Shown here: positions 16,980 to 25,600 of the stretch, one piece after another
How the letters are laid out: every line of letters begins with the position of its first letter
Numbering within the stretch: position 1 is the stretch's first letter
From: an uncultured Clostridium sp.
GTDB lineage: Bacteria; Bacillota; Clostridia; Clostridiales; Clostridiaceae
Length of the DNA stretch: 64,000 nucleotides
Direction of reading: 5' to 3'
NCBI GenBank assembly: GCA_900547475.1
Contig: URGW01000002.1
Coordinates: forward strand, 1 to 64,000
The notes under the pieces: model-generated
Database searches by the model: none
What the model was told of the DNA's origin: nothing
Seen by the model: only the letters and a program-made list of their open reading frames with translations
Program-made: the position numbers and the translations under genes

Positions 16980-17801
16980 ATGTTTAAAGTAAATAGAGAA
17001 AAATGTATTGCGTGTACACAATGTATTAAAGATTGTCCTACTCGTGTTATTTCACTAAAGGATGGAAAAGCTGATATTAATAATGAAGGTTGCATTAAGT
17101 GTGCTCATTGTGTCGCAGTCTGTCCTGTAGATGCTGTTTCAAGCGATGATTATAATATGAATGAAGTAAAACCTTATAATAAGGAATCTTTTTCAATAGA
17201 AGCTGAAAATCTTTTAAACTTCATTAAATTTAGAAGAAGTGTTAGACGTTTTAAAAATAAACCTGTAGAAAAAGAAAAACTTGAACAAATTATTGAAGCT
17301 GGTAGATTTACTCAAACTTCAACTAACAGCCAAGATGTTTCTTATACAGTAGTTACTGATAAATTAGATGAATTAAAAGAATTAGCTTATTCTAGCTTAA
17401 AGAAAAAAGGTGAATATATATTAGCAAACTTAACTCCTGAAACAGAACATCTAAAAAGATATGCTAATATGTGGCTACATAGTTATTCTGAGTTTAAAAA
17501 AGATCCTATAAAAAATGATAGATTATTCTTTAATGCTCCAGCAGTAATTTTTGTTACTTCTCCTTCTCAAATTAATGGTGGATTGGCTTCCTCTAATATG
17601 GAACTTATGACAGATGCTTTAGGTCTTGGTACTTTCTTTAGTGGCTTCTTATTAGTTGCTTCACAAGATAATAAAGAAATTTTAGATTTACTTGAAATAA
17701 AAGATGGTAAACAAATAATTTCTTGTTTAGTAATTGGATATCCTGATGTTAAATATCATAGAACTGTTCCAAGAAAAAAAGCTAATATAAACTGGAAATA
17801 A
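16980..17801 (+). CDS. Ferredoxin-nitroreductase fusion protein
   Basis: A 273-residue protein. Residues 1-60 are a 2x[4Fe-4S] ferredoxin domain: Cys9, Cys12, Cys15, Cys19 and Cys38, Cys41, Cys44, Cys48. From about residue 80 a nitroreductase domain follows (FIKFRRSVRRFKNKPVEKEKLEQIIEAGRFTQTSTNSQ), with the FMN-site segment MTDALGLGTFFSGFL near 210. Such fusions in anaerobes let ferredoxin-type clusters pass electrons to FMN for reduction of an unknown small molecule. It is preceded by AAGGAGTG and is the second gene of the LysR-linked pair. Confidence 0.9.
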   Translation: MFKVNREKCIACTQCIKDCPTRVISLKDGKADINNEGCIKCAHCVAVCPVDAVSSDDYNMNEVKPYNKESFSIEAENLLNFIKFRRSVRRFKNKPVEKEKLEQIIEAGRFTQTSTNSQDVSYTVVTDKLDELKELAYSSLKKKGEYILANLTPETEHLKRYANMWLHSYSEFKKDPIKNDRLFFNAPAVIFVTSPSQINGGLASSNMELMTDALGLGTFFSGFLLVASQDNKEILDLLEIKDGKQIISCLVIGYPDVKYHRTVPRKKANINWK

Positions 17802-17822
17802 TATATATAACTTAGGGATAAG

Positions 17823-17868
17823 TTAAGTTTATGAAAAATGATTCATATCAACTTAATCTAGCTTTTTT
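17823..17868 (+). terminator. Imperfect hairpin after ferredoxin-nitroreductase gene
   Basis: TTAAGTT at 17823-17829 pairs with AACTTAA at 17850-17856, with inner ATGAA/TTCAT pairing. A run of six T follows at 17863-17868. Confidence 0.6.
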
Positions 17869-17888
17869 ACATCCCCTAGAAATATATC

Positions 17889-17923
17889 AAAAAACTACGG
17901 CATTATTTTTTGCCGTAGTTTTT
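17889..17923 (-). terminator. Strong bidirectional terminator after ABC exporter operon
   Basis: AAAAACTACGGCA at 17889-17901 pairs perfectly with TGCCGTAGTTTTT at 17911-17923. It ends the minus-strand ABC transcript and could also stop plus-strand read-through. Confidence 0.85.
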
Positions 17924-17939
17924 ATTTTTAAATTACTAT

Positions 17940-19712
17940 TTAATTCTTTGCAAATTGGCTATTATATAATTCCTCATAGAAACCACCTTTAGCCATAAGC
18001 TCTTCATGATTTCCTTGCTCAATTATATTTCCATCTTTAATAACTAATATTAAATCAGCACTCTTTATAGTAGATAATCTATGAGCTATAACAAAGCTTG
18101 TTCTTCCCTTCATTACATTTTGCATAGCCTGTTGAAGCATAAGCTCTACTCTAGTATCAACTGAACTTGTTGCCTCATCTAATATAAGAATCTTAGGATC
18201 AGAAATTATTGCTCTTGCTATAGTCAATAATTGCTTTTCACCTTGAGATATATTAGATGCCTCTTCATTTAAGAACATATTATATCCATCAGGAAGTGTT
18301 TTTATAAAGTGATGAACATTTGCTATCTTAGCTGCACTTATAACCTCATCCTTTGTAGCATCAAATCTACCATATTTTATATTATCTTCTATAGTACCAT
18401 TAAATAACCATGTATCTTGAAGAACCATACCAAACATACTACGTAAATCTTCACGCTTCATATCTCTAGTATCTACTCCATCAATTTTAATTGCTCCACC
18501 TTTAAGCTCATAAAATCTCATAAGCAAATTGATTAATGTAGTTTTACCAGCACCTGTAGGACCTACTATTGCTACCATTTGTCCTGATTTAACTTCTACA
18601 TTTAAATCTTCAATTAAAATCTTATCATCGCTATACCCAAATCTTACATGCTCAAATGAAACATTCCCTTTTGGTTCATCTAACTTTATAGAATTTTCCT
18701 TATCTTCAAGTTGTTCTTCTTCATTTAAAAATTCAACTACCCTATCAACAGCTGCAAAAGCTGATTGAATTGCTGATGATAATTGAGTCACTTGAGATAA
18801 TGGTTGATTTATTTGCCATACATATCTTATAAATGCTTGAAGATTACCAACTGTAATTCCTCCTGCAATTGATATAATAGCTCCAAATATACCTATTGCA
18901 GCTATTCCTAAGTAACAGACTAATGAAACTAAAGGTCCCATAGTACTTGATATAAACTGAGCCTTAAAACCTGCCACTTGAAGTTCACTATTTATAGCAG
19001 TAAACTCTTCTATTGCATCCTCTTCCTTACCATATAGCTTTATTTCATTAAACCCTGTATACATTTCTTGAACTGTACCATTTAATTTACCTAAAGCATC
19101 TTGTTGAGTTTTAAAATATCCTTGTGACTTACCTACTACAACCCTTGAAACTATGTAGCTAAGTGGAATTATAAGTGTTCCTATTAATGCCAATTTAAAA
19201 TTTATAGAGTACATCATAATAAGAGCTAAAGTTACTGATAATACTGAATTTACAACTTGGCTGAAACTTTGTTGAAGTGCATTTGAAATAGTATCTATAT
19301 CATTTGTAATTCTACTTAATACATCACCATAGCTATTTTTATCAAAATAACTAACAGGTAATCTTCTTATTTTATCTTGAACTGCTCCTCTTAAATCTCT
19401 CATACTATTTTGAATAGCATTTGTAAGTAAAAAACTTGCTCCATAAGTTGCTAGTACATTTCCTAAATATACTACAAGCAATAAGGCTAAAACACCTGTA
19501 ATATATTTAAAGTTTACACTTGCTCCTTCTACACCTTTTATTAAATCAAAAGAATCATTAGTAAGTTGAGTTATAACTAATCCTTCAGTTATAGGTGCAA
19601 GTGCCGTAAATACAGCTGCTACTATTATAAGTAAAATAGCAGTCAAAAATCCTATTCTATATGGTTTAACAAAAGGAGTGATTTTTTTTATTGAATCTTT
19701 AATATTTGTCAT
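17940..19712 (-). CDS. ABC exporter half-transporter, subunit with catalytic site
   Basis: A 590-residue half-transporter: about 320 residues of six transmembrane helices, then a nucleotide-binding domain with Walker A GPTGAGKTT, Q-loop MVLQDTWLF, signature NISQGEKQL and Walker B LILDEATSS with the catalytic Glu intact, plus the H-loop AHRLS. It pairs with the gene just upstream (1-nt overlap: the TAA stop and ATG share an A). In heterodimeric exporters of the LmrCD/BmrCD kind, one subunit has a full catalytic site and the other a degenerate one, which fits here. Probable role: drug or lipid export. No regulator gene is adjacent. Confidence 0.9.
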   Translation of the reverse strand: MTNIKDSIKKITPFVKPYRIGFLTAILLIIVAAVFTALAPITEGLVITQLTNDSFDLIKGVEGASVNFKYITGVLALLLVVYLGNVLATYGASFLLTNAIQNSMRDLRGAVQDKIRRLPVSYFDKNSYGDVLSRITNDIDTISNALQQSFSQVVNSVLSVTLALIMMYSINFKLALIGTLIIPLSYIVSRVVVGKSQGYFKTQQDALGKLNGTVQEMYTGFNEIKLYGKEEDAIEEFTAINSELQVAGFKAQFISSTMGPLVSLVCYLGIAAIGIFGAIISIAGGITVGNLQAFIRYVWQINQPLSQVTQLSSAIQSAFAAVDRVVEFLNEEEQLEDKENSIKLDEPKGNVSFEHVRFGYSDDKILIEDLNVEVKSGQMVAIVGPTGAGKTTLINLLMRFYELKGGAIKIDGVDTRDMKREDLRSMFGMVLQDTWLFNGTIEDNIKYGRFDATKDEVISAAKIANVHHFIKTLPDGYNMFLNEEASNISQGEKQLLTIARAIISDPKILILDEATSSVDTRVELMLQQAMQNVMKGRTSFVIAHRLSTIKSADLILVIKDGNIIEQGNHEELMAKGGFYEELYNSQFAKN

Positions 19713-21439
19713 TATGCTAACTCCTCCTCTGTAAGTTGTGATAATGCTATTTCTTTATATATAGAACATGTCTTTAATAGTTCTTTGTGCTTTCCAATTC
19801 CAACTACTTCCCCTTCATCTAAAACTATTATTTTATCTGCATCCATAATTGAACCTATTCTTTGTGCTACTATTAAAACTATTGCATCTGTAGTTTCTTT
19901 CTTTAACTCTGCTCTTAAAATAGCATCTGTTTTAAAATCTAATGCTGAAAAACTATCATCAAAAATATAAATTTCTGGTTTTCTAACTAAAGCTCTTGCT
20001 ATAGACAATCTTTGTTTTTGTCCTCCAGAAACATTTGCTCCACCTTCACCTATTGGTTCATCAAATCCTTTTTCCTTCTTACTTATAAAGTCATAGGCTT
20101 GTGCAACTTTTGCGCTATGTACTATTTCATCATAGCTAGCTTCATGTTTACCAAATTTAATATTACTTTTTATACTTCCTGTAAATAATAAATTCTTTTG
20201 TCTTATAAATCCTATTTTTTTACGTAATGATTTTAATTCAAAATCTCTTACATCTACTCCATCTATTTTTATAGATCCATTAGTAACATCATAAAATCTT
20301 GGTATAAGATTTATAAGTGTTGATTTACCACTACCAGTACTTCCTATAAATGCTATAGTTTCTCCCTTTCTAGCTTTAAATGAAACATTTTTTATTACAG
20401 CTTCTTCTCCATCAGGATATATAAATGTAACATCATTAAACTCTAATGTCCCTTCATTATTTGTTTCTGTAACGCCTTTTTCTGGATCCTTAATTAATGA
20501 TTCTGAAAATAATAATTCTTCAATTCTTTCTGCTGAAACCTGCGCCTTTGGATACATAACAAATACATTAGAAAATAACATTAATGAAAACATTGCATGG
20601 AATAAATATTCTATAAATGCAACTAACTGTCCAACTTGTAATGTTCCTACATTAATCATTTTACTTGCTATCCAAAACAATACTATTATTGCTAAGTTAA
20701 GCAGTAAGAAAAATGATGGTTGTGCTACTGACATTAATTTAAATAATTTCTTTGAAATACCTGCATATTGGTTATTTGCTTCATTAAATCTCTTACCTTC
20801 ATAATCATCATTACCAAAAGCTCTAATAACTCTTATTCCAGTTAAATTTTCTCTTGATATTCTATTTAATTTATCTAAGTTTTTTTGTTGAGTTTGTGAC
20901 CATGGATGTGATGTTTTTGCTATTAAAAATACACCAAATACTATAAGTGGTAGCGTAACTACTAATATTATTGATAACTTAGCACTTGTTTTTAATATCA
21001 TAAACAAGCTTATAACAAACATTACTGGACATATCATTGCCATTCTTAATATCGTATTTGTAAATTGCATTACTTGAAAAGCATCGTTTGTTGTTCTTGT
21101 TATCATTGAAGATATACCAAATTTATCATATTCACTATGAGAAAAACTCTGTGCTTTTTTAAATATATCATTTCTTATATCTCTTACAATTTTTGTTGAG
21201 ATATTTGCTGATGTATACCCTAAAAGTATAGTTCCCATTGCTCCTAATATTGAAATTGCTACAATTATAATACCCATTTTCTTTATATAGTTTATATCGT
21301 TATAAGCTATACCCTTGTCTATTACATCTGCCATTATTGTTGGTATTCCAAGTTCTACTAATGCAAAACCAAATACTCCCAATAAATTTAATAAAATAAG
21401 ACCTTTATATTTTTTTAAATATCTTAATATTAATTTCAC
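19712..21439 (-). CDS. ABC exporter half-transporter, subunit with degenerate catalytic site
   Basis: A 575-residue half-transporter with six membrane helices and a nucleotide-binding domain. Walker A GSTGSGKST and signature NVSGGQKQRL are normal. Walker B reads IYIFDDSFSALD, so the catalytic Glu is replaced by Asp, and the H-loop reads VAQRIGSI with Gln in place of His. This is the degenerate partner of the downstream gene in a heterodimeric exporter. A GAGGAGG site precedes the ATG. It is the first gene of the two-gene operon. Confidence 0.9.
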   Translation of the reverse strand: MKLILRYLKKYKGLILLNLLGVFGFALVELGIPTIMADVIDKGIAYNDINYIKKMGIIIVAISILGAMGTILLGYTSANISTKIVRDIRNDIFKKAQSFSHSEYDKFGISSMITRTTNDAFQVMQFTNTILRMAMICPVMFVISLFMILKTSAKLSIILVVTLPLIVFGVFLIAKTSHPWSQTQQKNLDKLNRISRENLTGIRVIRAFGNDDYEGKRFNEANNQYAGISKKLFKLMSVAQPSFFLLLNLAIIVLFWIASKMINVGTLQVGQLVAFIEYLFHAMFSLMLFSNVFVMYPKAQVSAERIEELLFSESLIKDPEKGVTETNNEGTLEFNDVTFIYPDGEEAVIKNVSFKARKGETIAFIGSTGSGKSTLINLIPRFYDVTNGSIKIDGVDVRDFELKSLRKKIGFIRQKNLLFTGSIKSNIKFGKHEASYDEIVHSAKVAQAYDFISKKEKGFDEPIGEGGANVSGGQKQRLSIARALVRKPEIYIFDDSFSALDFKTDAILRAELKKETTDAIVLIVAQRIGSIMDADKIIVLDEGEVVGIGKHKELLKTCSIYKEIALSQLTEEELA

Positions 21440-21621
21440 TTATTATACCTCCTCTTATAAATATAACTTTTAGCTTCCTTATTTTAACATACTAAAGATT
21501 TCAATTCTACACTCAATTATATTTTATGTCAATAAACTATTCTAAAACTTATTTTTTTATTTTTATAATGTATATAACTCTTAATTTTAATAGAATCTAT
21601 CTTATAATTGCTCACCATAAA

Positions 21622-21653
21622 AAAAGACACTTACATATAAATAAATGTCTTTT
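21622..21653 (-). terminator. Terminator after 58-residue gene
   Basis: AAAAGACA / TGTCTTTT inverted repeat; on the minus strand the stem is followed by seven T. It lies just past the stop of the small gene at 21663. Confidence 0.75.
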
Positions 21654-21662
21654 CACTACTTA

Positions 21663-21839
21663 TTAGTTATTGTTTTTTACATATTCCTTATAAAAATCAC
21701 TTAGTATATCATATTCTTCTTGTGATAAGAATTTACTATTATATTTTTCATCTAGATCTTTTTGTGTAAATCCTATATATCTTACTTTATTCTTATATAA
21801 CTCAATAAGCCCTAATCTTACATTATTATTTTCACTCAT
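21663..21839 (-). CDS. 58-residue protein of unknown function
   Basis: A short ORF, MSENNNVRLGLIELYKNK... ending EYVKNNN, with an AAGGAGT site upstream and its own terminator downstream. The pattern GFTQKDLDEKY ... LSQEEYDILSDFYKEY resembles small helical XkdX-like proteins (a phage family with TKEDV..EEY), but no phage genes are near, so I leave it unnamed. The ribosome binding site is oddly placed: it is 4 nt from an upstream ATG (21846) that opens a 4-codon ORF (M-I-Y-E-stop) overlapping this start in another frame, and 11 nt from the ATG used here. Translation may be coupled. Confidence 0.6.
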   Translation of the reverse strand: MSENNNVRLGLIELYKNKVRYIGFTQKDLDEKYNSKFLSQEEYDILSDFYKEYVKNNN

Positions 21840-22003
21840 ATATCATATAACTCCTTCCTCTTTAATTTTCTATATTATACATTACTTCTTTATTTTATAG
21901 CAATAATTTTCATTTCACCAATTTCATTGTATCCATACACTAGCATTTTCTGTGTTATTAGGGTATTTTATAACTATGAAATTTTATTGGAGGCTATACT
22001 ATA

Positions 22004-22516
22004 ATGAAAAAACATATTAGTACTAAAGATATAACTAACATTGCAATTATGGCTACATTAGTTTTTATAGCAACTTTTTTAATTAAAATTCCTTCCTTAA
22101 ATGGATATACCCATATAGGTGATTCTATGGTTATTATATCAGCTTTAATTTTAGGAAAGAAAAAAGGTGCTTTAGCTGCAGGCTTAGGAGCTGCATTATG
22201 TGATTTATTAAGCGGATATATGCAATATATTATTCCTACATTTTTAATTAAGGCTATTATGGTATTGATTATTGCTACAATTGCTGAAAATTTAATTAAT
22301 AAAACTAAATTTGCTTGGATTCTTGGAGCTATTATAGGTTGTACTTTTCAAGTAGTTGGATATTGTTTAGTTGAAACTATACTATATGGATTTGCAGGAG
22401 CACTTGCTTCAGTTCCAGCTAATATTATTCAATCTATAGTTGGAATAGCGTTGGCTGTTGTTTTATCTACTGTACTTGAAAAATCTAATATATTAAACAA
22501 ACTAAAAACTAATTAA
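22004..22516 (+). CDS. ECF transporter S component (substrate-binding membrane subunit)
   Basis: A 170-residue membrane protein with five or six helices. GYTHIGDSMVIISALILGKKKGALAAGLGAALCDLLSGY is the conserved core of ECF S components of the PF07155 kind. It binds a vitamin or related micronutrient in the membrane and works with the shared EcfA1A2T energising module, which is not in this window. The substrate cannot be read from the sequence, and I find no riboswitch upstream that would reveal it. GGAGG precedes the ATG by 10 nt. Confidence 0.82.
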   Translation: MKKHISTKDITNIAIMATLVFIATFLIKIPSLNGYTHIGDSMVIISALILGKKKGALAAGLGAALCDLLSGYMQYIIPTFLIKAIMVLIIATIAENLINKTKFAWILGAIIGCTFQVVGYCLVETILYGFAGALASVPANIIQSIVGIALAVVLSTVLEKSNILNKLKTN

Positions 22517-22558
22517 TCTTAGAATATAATCAATTGTATATTCTAGCCTGTACTTTCT

Positions 22559-22616
22559 CATCAATACTAATATAATACCTAAATAAAACATTATAGAGGT
22601 ATTATATTAGTTGATG
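22559..22616. repeat. Long imperfect hairpin between convergent genes
   Basis: A 14-bp perfect stem (CTAATATAATACCT at 22567-22580 with its complement at 22597-22610) extended by a further 6 bp (CATCAA/TTGATG) after a 2-nt bulge. There is no T-run on either side, so it is not a typical intrinsic terminator, although it lies between the convergent ECF and FliB-like genes. Confidence 0.6.
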
Positions 22617-22708
22617 AATCTGCACTATTCTGTAATTAGCATCAATAAACTTTATTACTCTCCTTCAATGATTCAAAAATTGTTACATAAAAAATAATAT
22701 CAAATTTT

Positions 22709-23866
22709 TTAATTCATTAAAGTTAGTATCATTTCTTCTAAAGAAAAAACTTCATTAGTTTCAAATAATTCCGCTAAAGATTCTATATTCTCTTCTAAAT
22801 GCTCAATATCCTTTGAATAAGTATGAGCTATATCAACTATATCAACATCTGTAAAATCACCTTCTTCAGTAAATCTTACTACCGATAACTCTTTAATCAT
22901 CAAATAACTCACTATAGCTGTTTTTACTTTTGCTGATACATCATAATCAAAAACAGCCTTCATAAAGTATCTAAATATAAAATAAACTAAGATATGCTCA
23001 AACTTATACATTGATTTTTCATAATATTTATTAAAGTCTTTATTCTTAGCTAAGTATATTTCTTTATCATCTTCATTTTGCCAAAAATATCTTATTGCAT
23101 CATCTAATCCCAAAGGATCATTTGGATTTATATGCTTTAAGTTTTTAAATACTTTAAAATACTCATTCATATTATTATATTTATTATTTTCTTTATTCTT
23201 ATATTTTTCTAAATCACATAAAAATTCCTTTATAAAACTTTTATTGCTATACTTTTCCCTAATAGATTTAATATCACCTATTTCACTTTCATCTATCTTA
23301 TCTTGAATTTCTTTAGCAAAAGAAATAACTATTGCTGCTCTAGTATTTAATTCAATATTTCTATTCTGAAGAATATCAAAAACTACCTTTCTACATTGCA
23401 TAAGCTCTATATAAAGTCTTGCGTTAATATCATTATATCCACTAACCTCTTCATCATTTTCACTTAATTCAAATATTGCCTTCTTAGAATCTCTTAATAT
23501 TATTCTAGTAGCCTCTGGACATGATAAAGAGATTCCTATTTCACGTAAACTTCCAAACTCCTCTAAATATCTTGGATATTGTCTACATGTATAACAAAGA
23601 CCTTCTTCTCCAAGTTCATTATATATATCACATAACTTATTTTCATTTAAAAATGGACAGTCATTTCCTTTTAATACAAATATATTTTCTCCAGCATCAT
23701 GTACTATTTCACTTTTTAATCTATCACCAAATTCTCCATCTACCTTTTGATACTTTGAGTAAGTTTCATCATCAATTACTATTCCCCAACCCGCACAACA
23801 TGTATCTTCACATTCTGATGCTATACATTTAAAATCTTTAAAATATTCTGGTACTCTTATTTTCAT
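22709..23866 (-). CDS. FliB-like flagellin lysine-N-methylase homologue
   Basis: About 385 residues. The N-terminus has the cysteine cluster F.CIASECEDTCCAGW and then CPFLNENKLCDIYNELGEEGLCYTCRQYPR, the conserved metal- or cluster-binding pattern of the FliB family; a further Cys follows in ISLSCPEA. FliB methylates flagellin lysines in Salmonella. No flagellar genes are near, and many clostridia carry such orphans, so the real target is uncertain. The start at 23866 is chosen because GTGAGG lies about 6 nt upstream; the GTG at 23878 is within that site. It appears monocistronic. Confidence 0.8.
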   Translation of the reverse strand: MKIRVPEYFKDFKCIASECEDTCCAGWGIVIDDETYSKYQKVDGEFGDRLKSEIVHDAGENIFVLKGNDCPFLNENKLCDIYNELGEEGLCYTCRQYPRYLEEFGSLREIGISLSCPEATRIILRDSKKAIFELSENDEEVSGYNDINARLYIELMQCRKVVFDILQNRNIELNTRAAIVISFAKEIQDKIDESEIGDIKSIREKYSNKSFIKEFLCDLEKYKNKENNKYNNMNEYFKVFKNLKHINPNDPLGLDDAIRYFWQNEDDKEIYLAKNKDFNKYYEKSMYKFEHILVYFIFRYFMKAVFDYDVSAKVKTAIVSYLMIKELSVVRFTEEGDFTDVDIVDIAHTYSKDIEHLEENIESLAELFETNEVFSLEEMILTLMN

Positions 23867-23981
23867 TTTCAACCTCACATCTTACGTTATTAAACCTAAA
23901 TATCTTTCAGATTTTATTTTAATATTTATTAATTATAGTATCAAGTTTCTAAATTAATATATTCATTAAATAAATCTATAT

Positions 23982-24623
23982 TTATTGTCTACATTTATTA
24001 AATTCAACATAAATATTGGCAAGAGTTCTATTAATAAAATCATTTGTAACATAAGCATTATCAGAAAATAATAATCCGTAATCAGTATAAAATCTGCTAA
24101 GCATAAGAATAATATAAAAATTAGTAATACTTATATCTATAATGCCTGTAAAAAGTGGAATTACCGCATTAGAATTGGAAACTATATATGTTAAAGATGG
24201 AACAAATGAACTATCTAAATCATAATTATTATCCATAACTTTTTTTATAAATTCATCTGCATTTTCATCATCATGAATTTTTACACTACTATCAAACTTT
24301 ATATTTTCTTTTTCTACTTCATTAATATATAAACCTATAATAAAACAATATAAATCTATTTGTAAATTTGCATTTGTATTTATATTAAAGGTAGCTGGAT
24401 TTATTGGATTGTAAATTTGATTACTAAACTTTGAATAATTATATGTTAAAAATAAATATAATCTATTAATATTTCTATATAAAATTTCACCATCCTTTAC
24501 TAAAGGATTAGGGCTTCCTAAAAATTTAGCACATGGAGGTAGTTCAAAATTTTCTAATGGATCGCAAGTACAATTATTTTTGCATTTCTTCCTTCTTTTT
24601 TTCTTCAATAACTTTTCCTCCAT
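23982..24623 (-). CDS. Protein of unknown function with basic, Cys-rich N-terminus
   Basis: 213 residues that I do not recognise. The first 35 are a basic stretch with four cysteines (EKLLKKKRRKKCKNNCTCDP ... PPCAKF). The rest is Asn/Ile/Tyr-rich and looks like a mixed alpha/beta or helical domain (NRLYLFLTYNYSKF, LYCFIIGLYINEVEKE, ITNFYIILMLSRFYTDYG). No signal peptide is clear. The ATG at 24623 lacks a good ribosome binding site; GGAGG at codons 2-3 is 8 nt before a TTG at 24608, which may be the true start. It is transcribed alone. Domain order (metal-binding-like start, helical body) would also suit a spore or coat-associated protein, but that is only a guess. Confidence 0.65.
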   Translation of the reverse strand: MEEKLLKKKRRKKCKNNCTCDPLENFELPPCAKFLGSPNPLVKDGEILYRNINRLYLFLTYNYSKFSNQIYNPINPATFNINTNANLQIDLYCFIIGLYINEVEKENIKFDSSVKIHDDENADEFIKKVMDNNYDLDSSFVPSLTYIVSNSNAVIPLFTGIIDISITNFYIILMLSRFYTDYGLLFSDNAYVTNDFINRTLANIYVEFNKCRQ

Positions 24624-24784
24624 AATTATTTTATATTATCCTATGATTTTTTAAATATAAAGAACACCTATATATTGAAAAGTTTATTCCATAGTTTTAT
24701 TCTTATATTTTTCCTGACTACTATGAAACATTATTTATCAATCTATAGATGTTTAAATTATATAAATATCCTTATTTTACTTTT

Positions 24785-25600
24785 TTATTTTCCATTTGGC
24801 ATTTTACCTTCTGATAACATTTTATTAATTCTTTCAACTAATTCTGGAAGTTCCTCCATAGTCTTAATTGTAAAATCTGCTCCTATTTCTTTAAAATTTT
24901 CTGAAACTTCAATTTCCTTTTTAGCCTTTTCATCTTCAGAAAGATTATTATATTCCTTCTCACTTAGCCCCATATTTGAACTTCCTACAATTACTCCGAC
25001 TGTCCAAACTCCTGCATTTAATCCTTCCATTATATCCGAATTAGTGTCTCCTACTTTAATAATAGTCCAAGGATGTATTAACTCTAAAGCTTCCATATTT
25101 CTATATATCATATATGGATAAGGTCTTCCTAAAGAGTTTGTAGAATCTGGAGTTATAAAGAAATCTGGTTTATAACCCTTTTCTTCTGCTCCCTTAGTTA
25201 CAATATCCATCATTATATCTGTATATCCTGTAGTAGATCCAATCTTTAATCCCATTTCCCTTAATTCTTTTACAGTTTCTAAAACTCCTGGAATTGGAGT
25301 TGTGTACTCTGATAATGACTTTAATAACATTGGCTCAAATTTTGCATAAAGCTTATCTACATCTTTATCTGTAAATTCTCTATCAAATTTTTCTTTCCAT
25401 AAGTTACTTATTCTTTCCATTTGTAACATTGTTTTTATATGATCCCACTTTAACATTCCCATTGGAAGCCTAGCTTCTTCCATAGTTACTTCAATTCCAA
25501 CTTCTTTAAAAATTTCTATAAATACATTTACTGGTGCAAAGCATCCAAAATCTACAGTGGTACCTGCCCAATCAAAAATAACAGCTTCAATTTTATTCAT
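24785..25600 (-). CDS. phnX: Phosphonoacetaldehyde hydrolase
   Basis: A 271-residue HAD-family enzyme that cleaves phosphonoacetaldehyde to acetaldehyde and phosphate. VIFDWAGTTVDFG contains the nucleophile Asp10 with the phosphonatase-specific WAGTT context, and PMGMLKWDHIK contains Lys51, the expected Schiff-base lysine. KVGDTNSDIMEG later gives the metal-binding acidic pair. Its ATG overlaps the phnW stop by 8 nt, so the two are translationally coupled. It is the last enzyme of the two-step 2-aminoethylphosphonate pathway. Confidence 0.95.
   Translation of the reverse strand: MNKIEAVIFDWAGTTVDFGCFAPVNVFIEIFKEVGIEVTMEEARLPMGMLKWDHIKTMLQMERISNLWKEKFDREFTDKDVDKLYAKFEPMLLKSLSEYTTPIPGVLETVKELREMGLKIGSTTGYTDIMMDIVTKGAEEKGYKPDFFITPDSTNSLGRPYPYMIYRNMEALELIHPWTIIKVGDTNSDIMEGLNAGVWTVGVIVGSSNMGLSEKEYNNLSEDEKAKKEIEVSENFKEIGADFTIKTMEELPELVERINKMLSEGKMPNGK

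Noticed and set aside
21663..21839. Prophage remnant, from the weak XkdX-like resemblance
   Set aside because: No integrase, capsid, tail or lysis gene is nearby and the similarity is only a short helical pattern.
21900..22003. A vitamin-sensing riboswitch upstream of the ECF S component
   Set aside because: The region shows no conserved core of TPP, FMN, cobalamin, preQ1 or THF elements and only weak pairing.
24675..25121. A 148-codon plus-strand ORF
   Set aside because: It lies opposite phnX, whose identity is certain, and its hydrophobic peptide is typical of antisense reading in AT-rich DNA.
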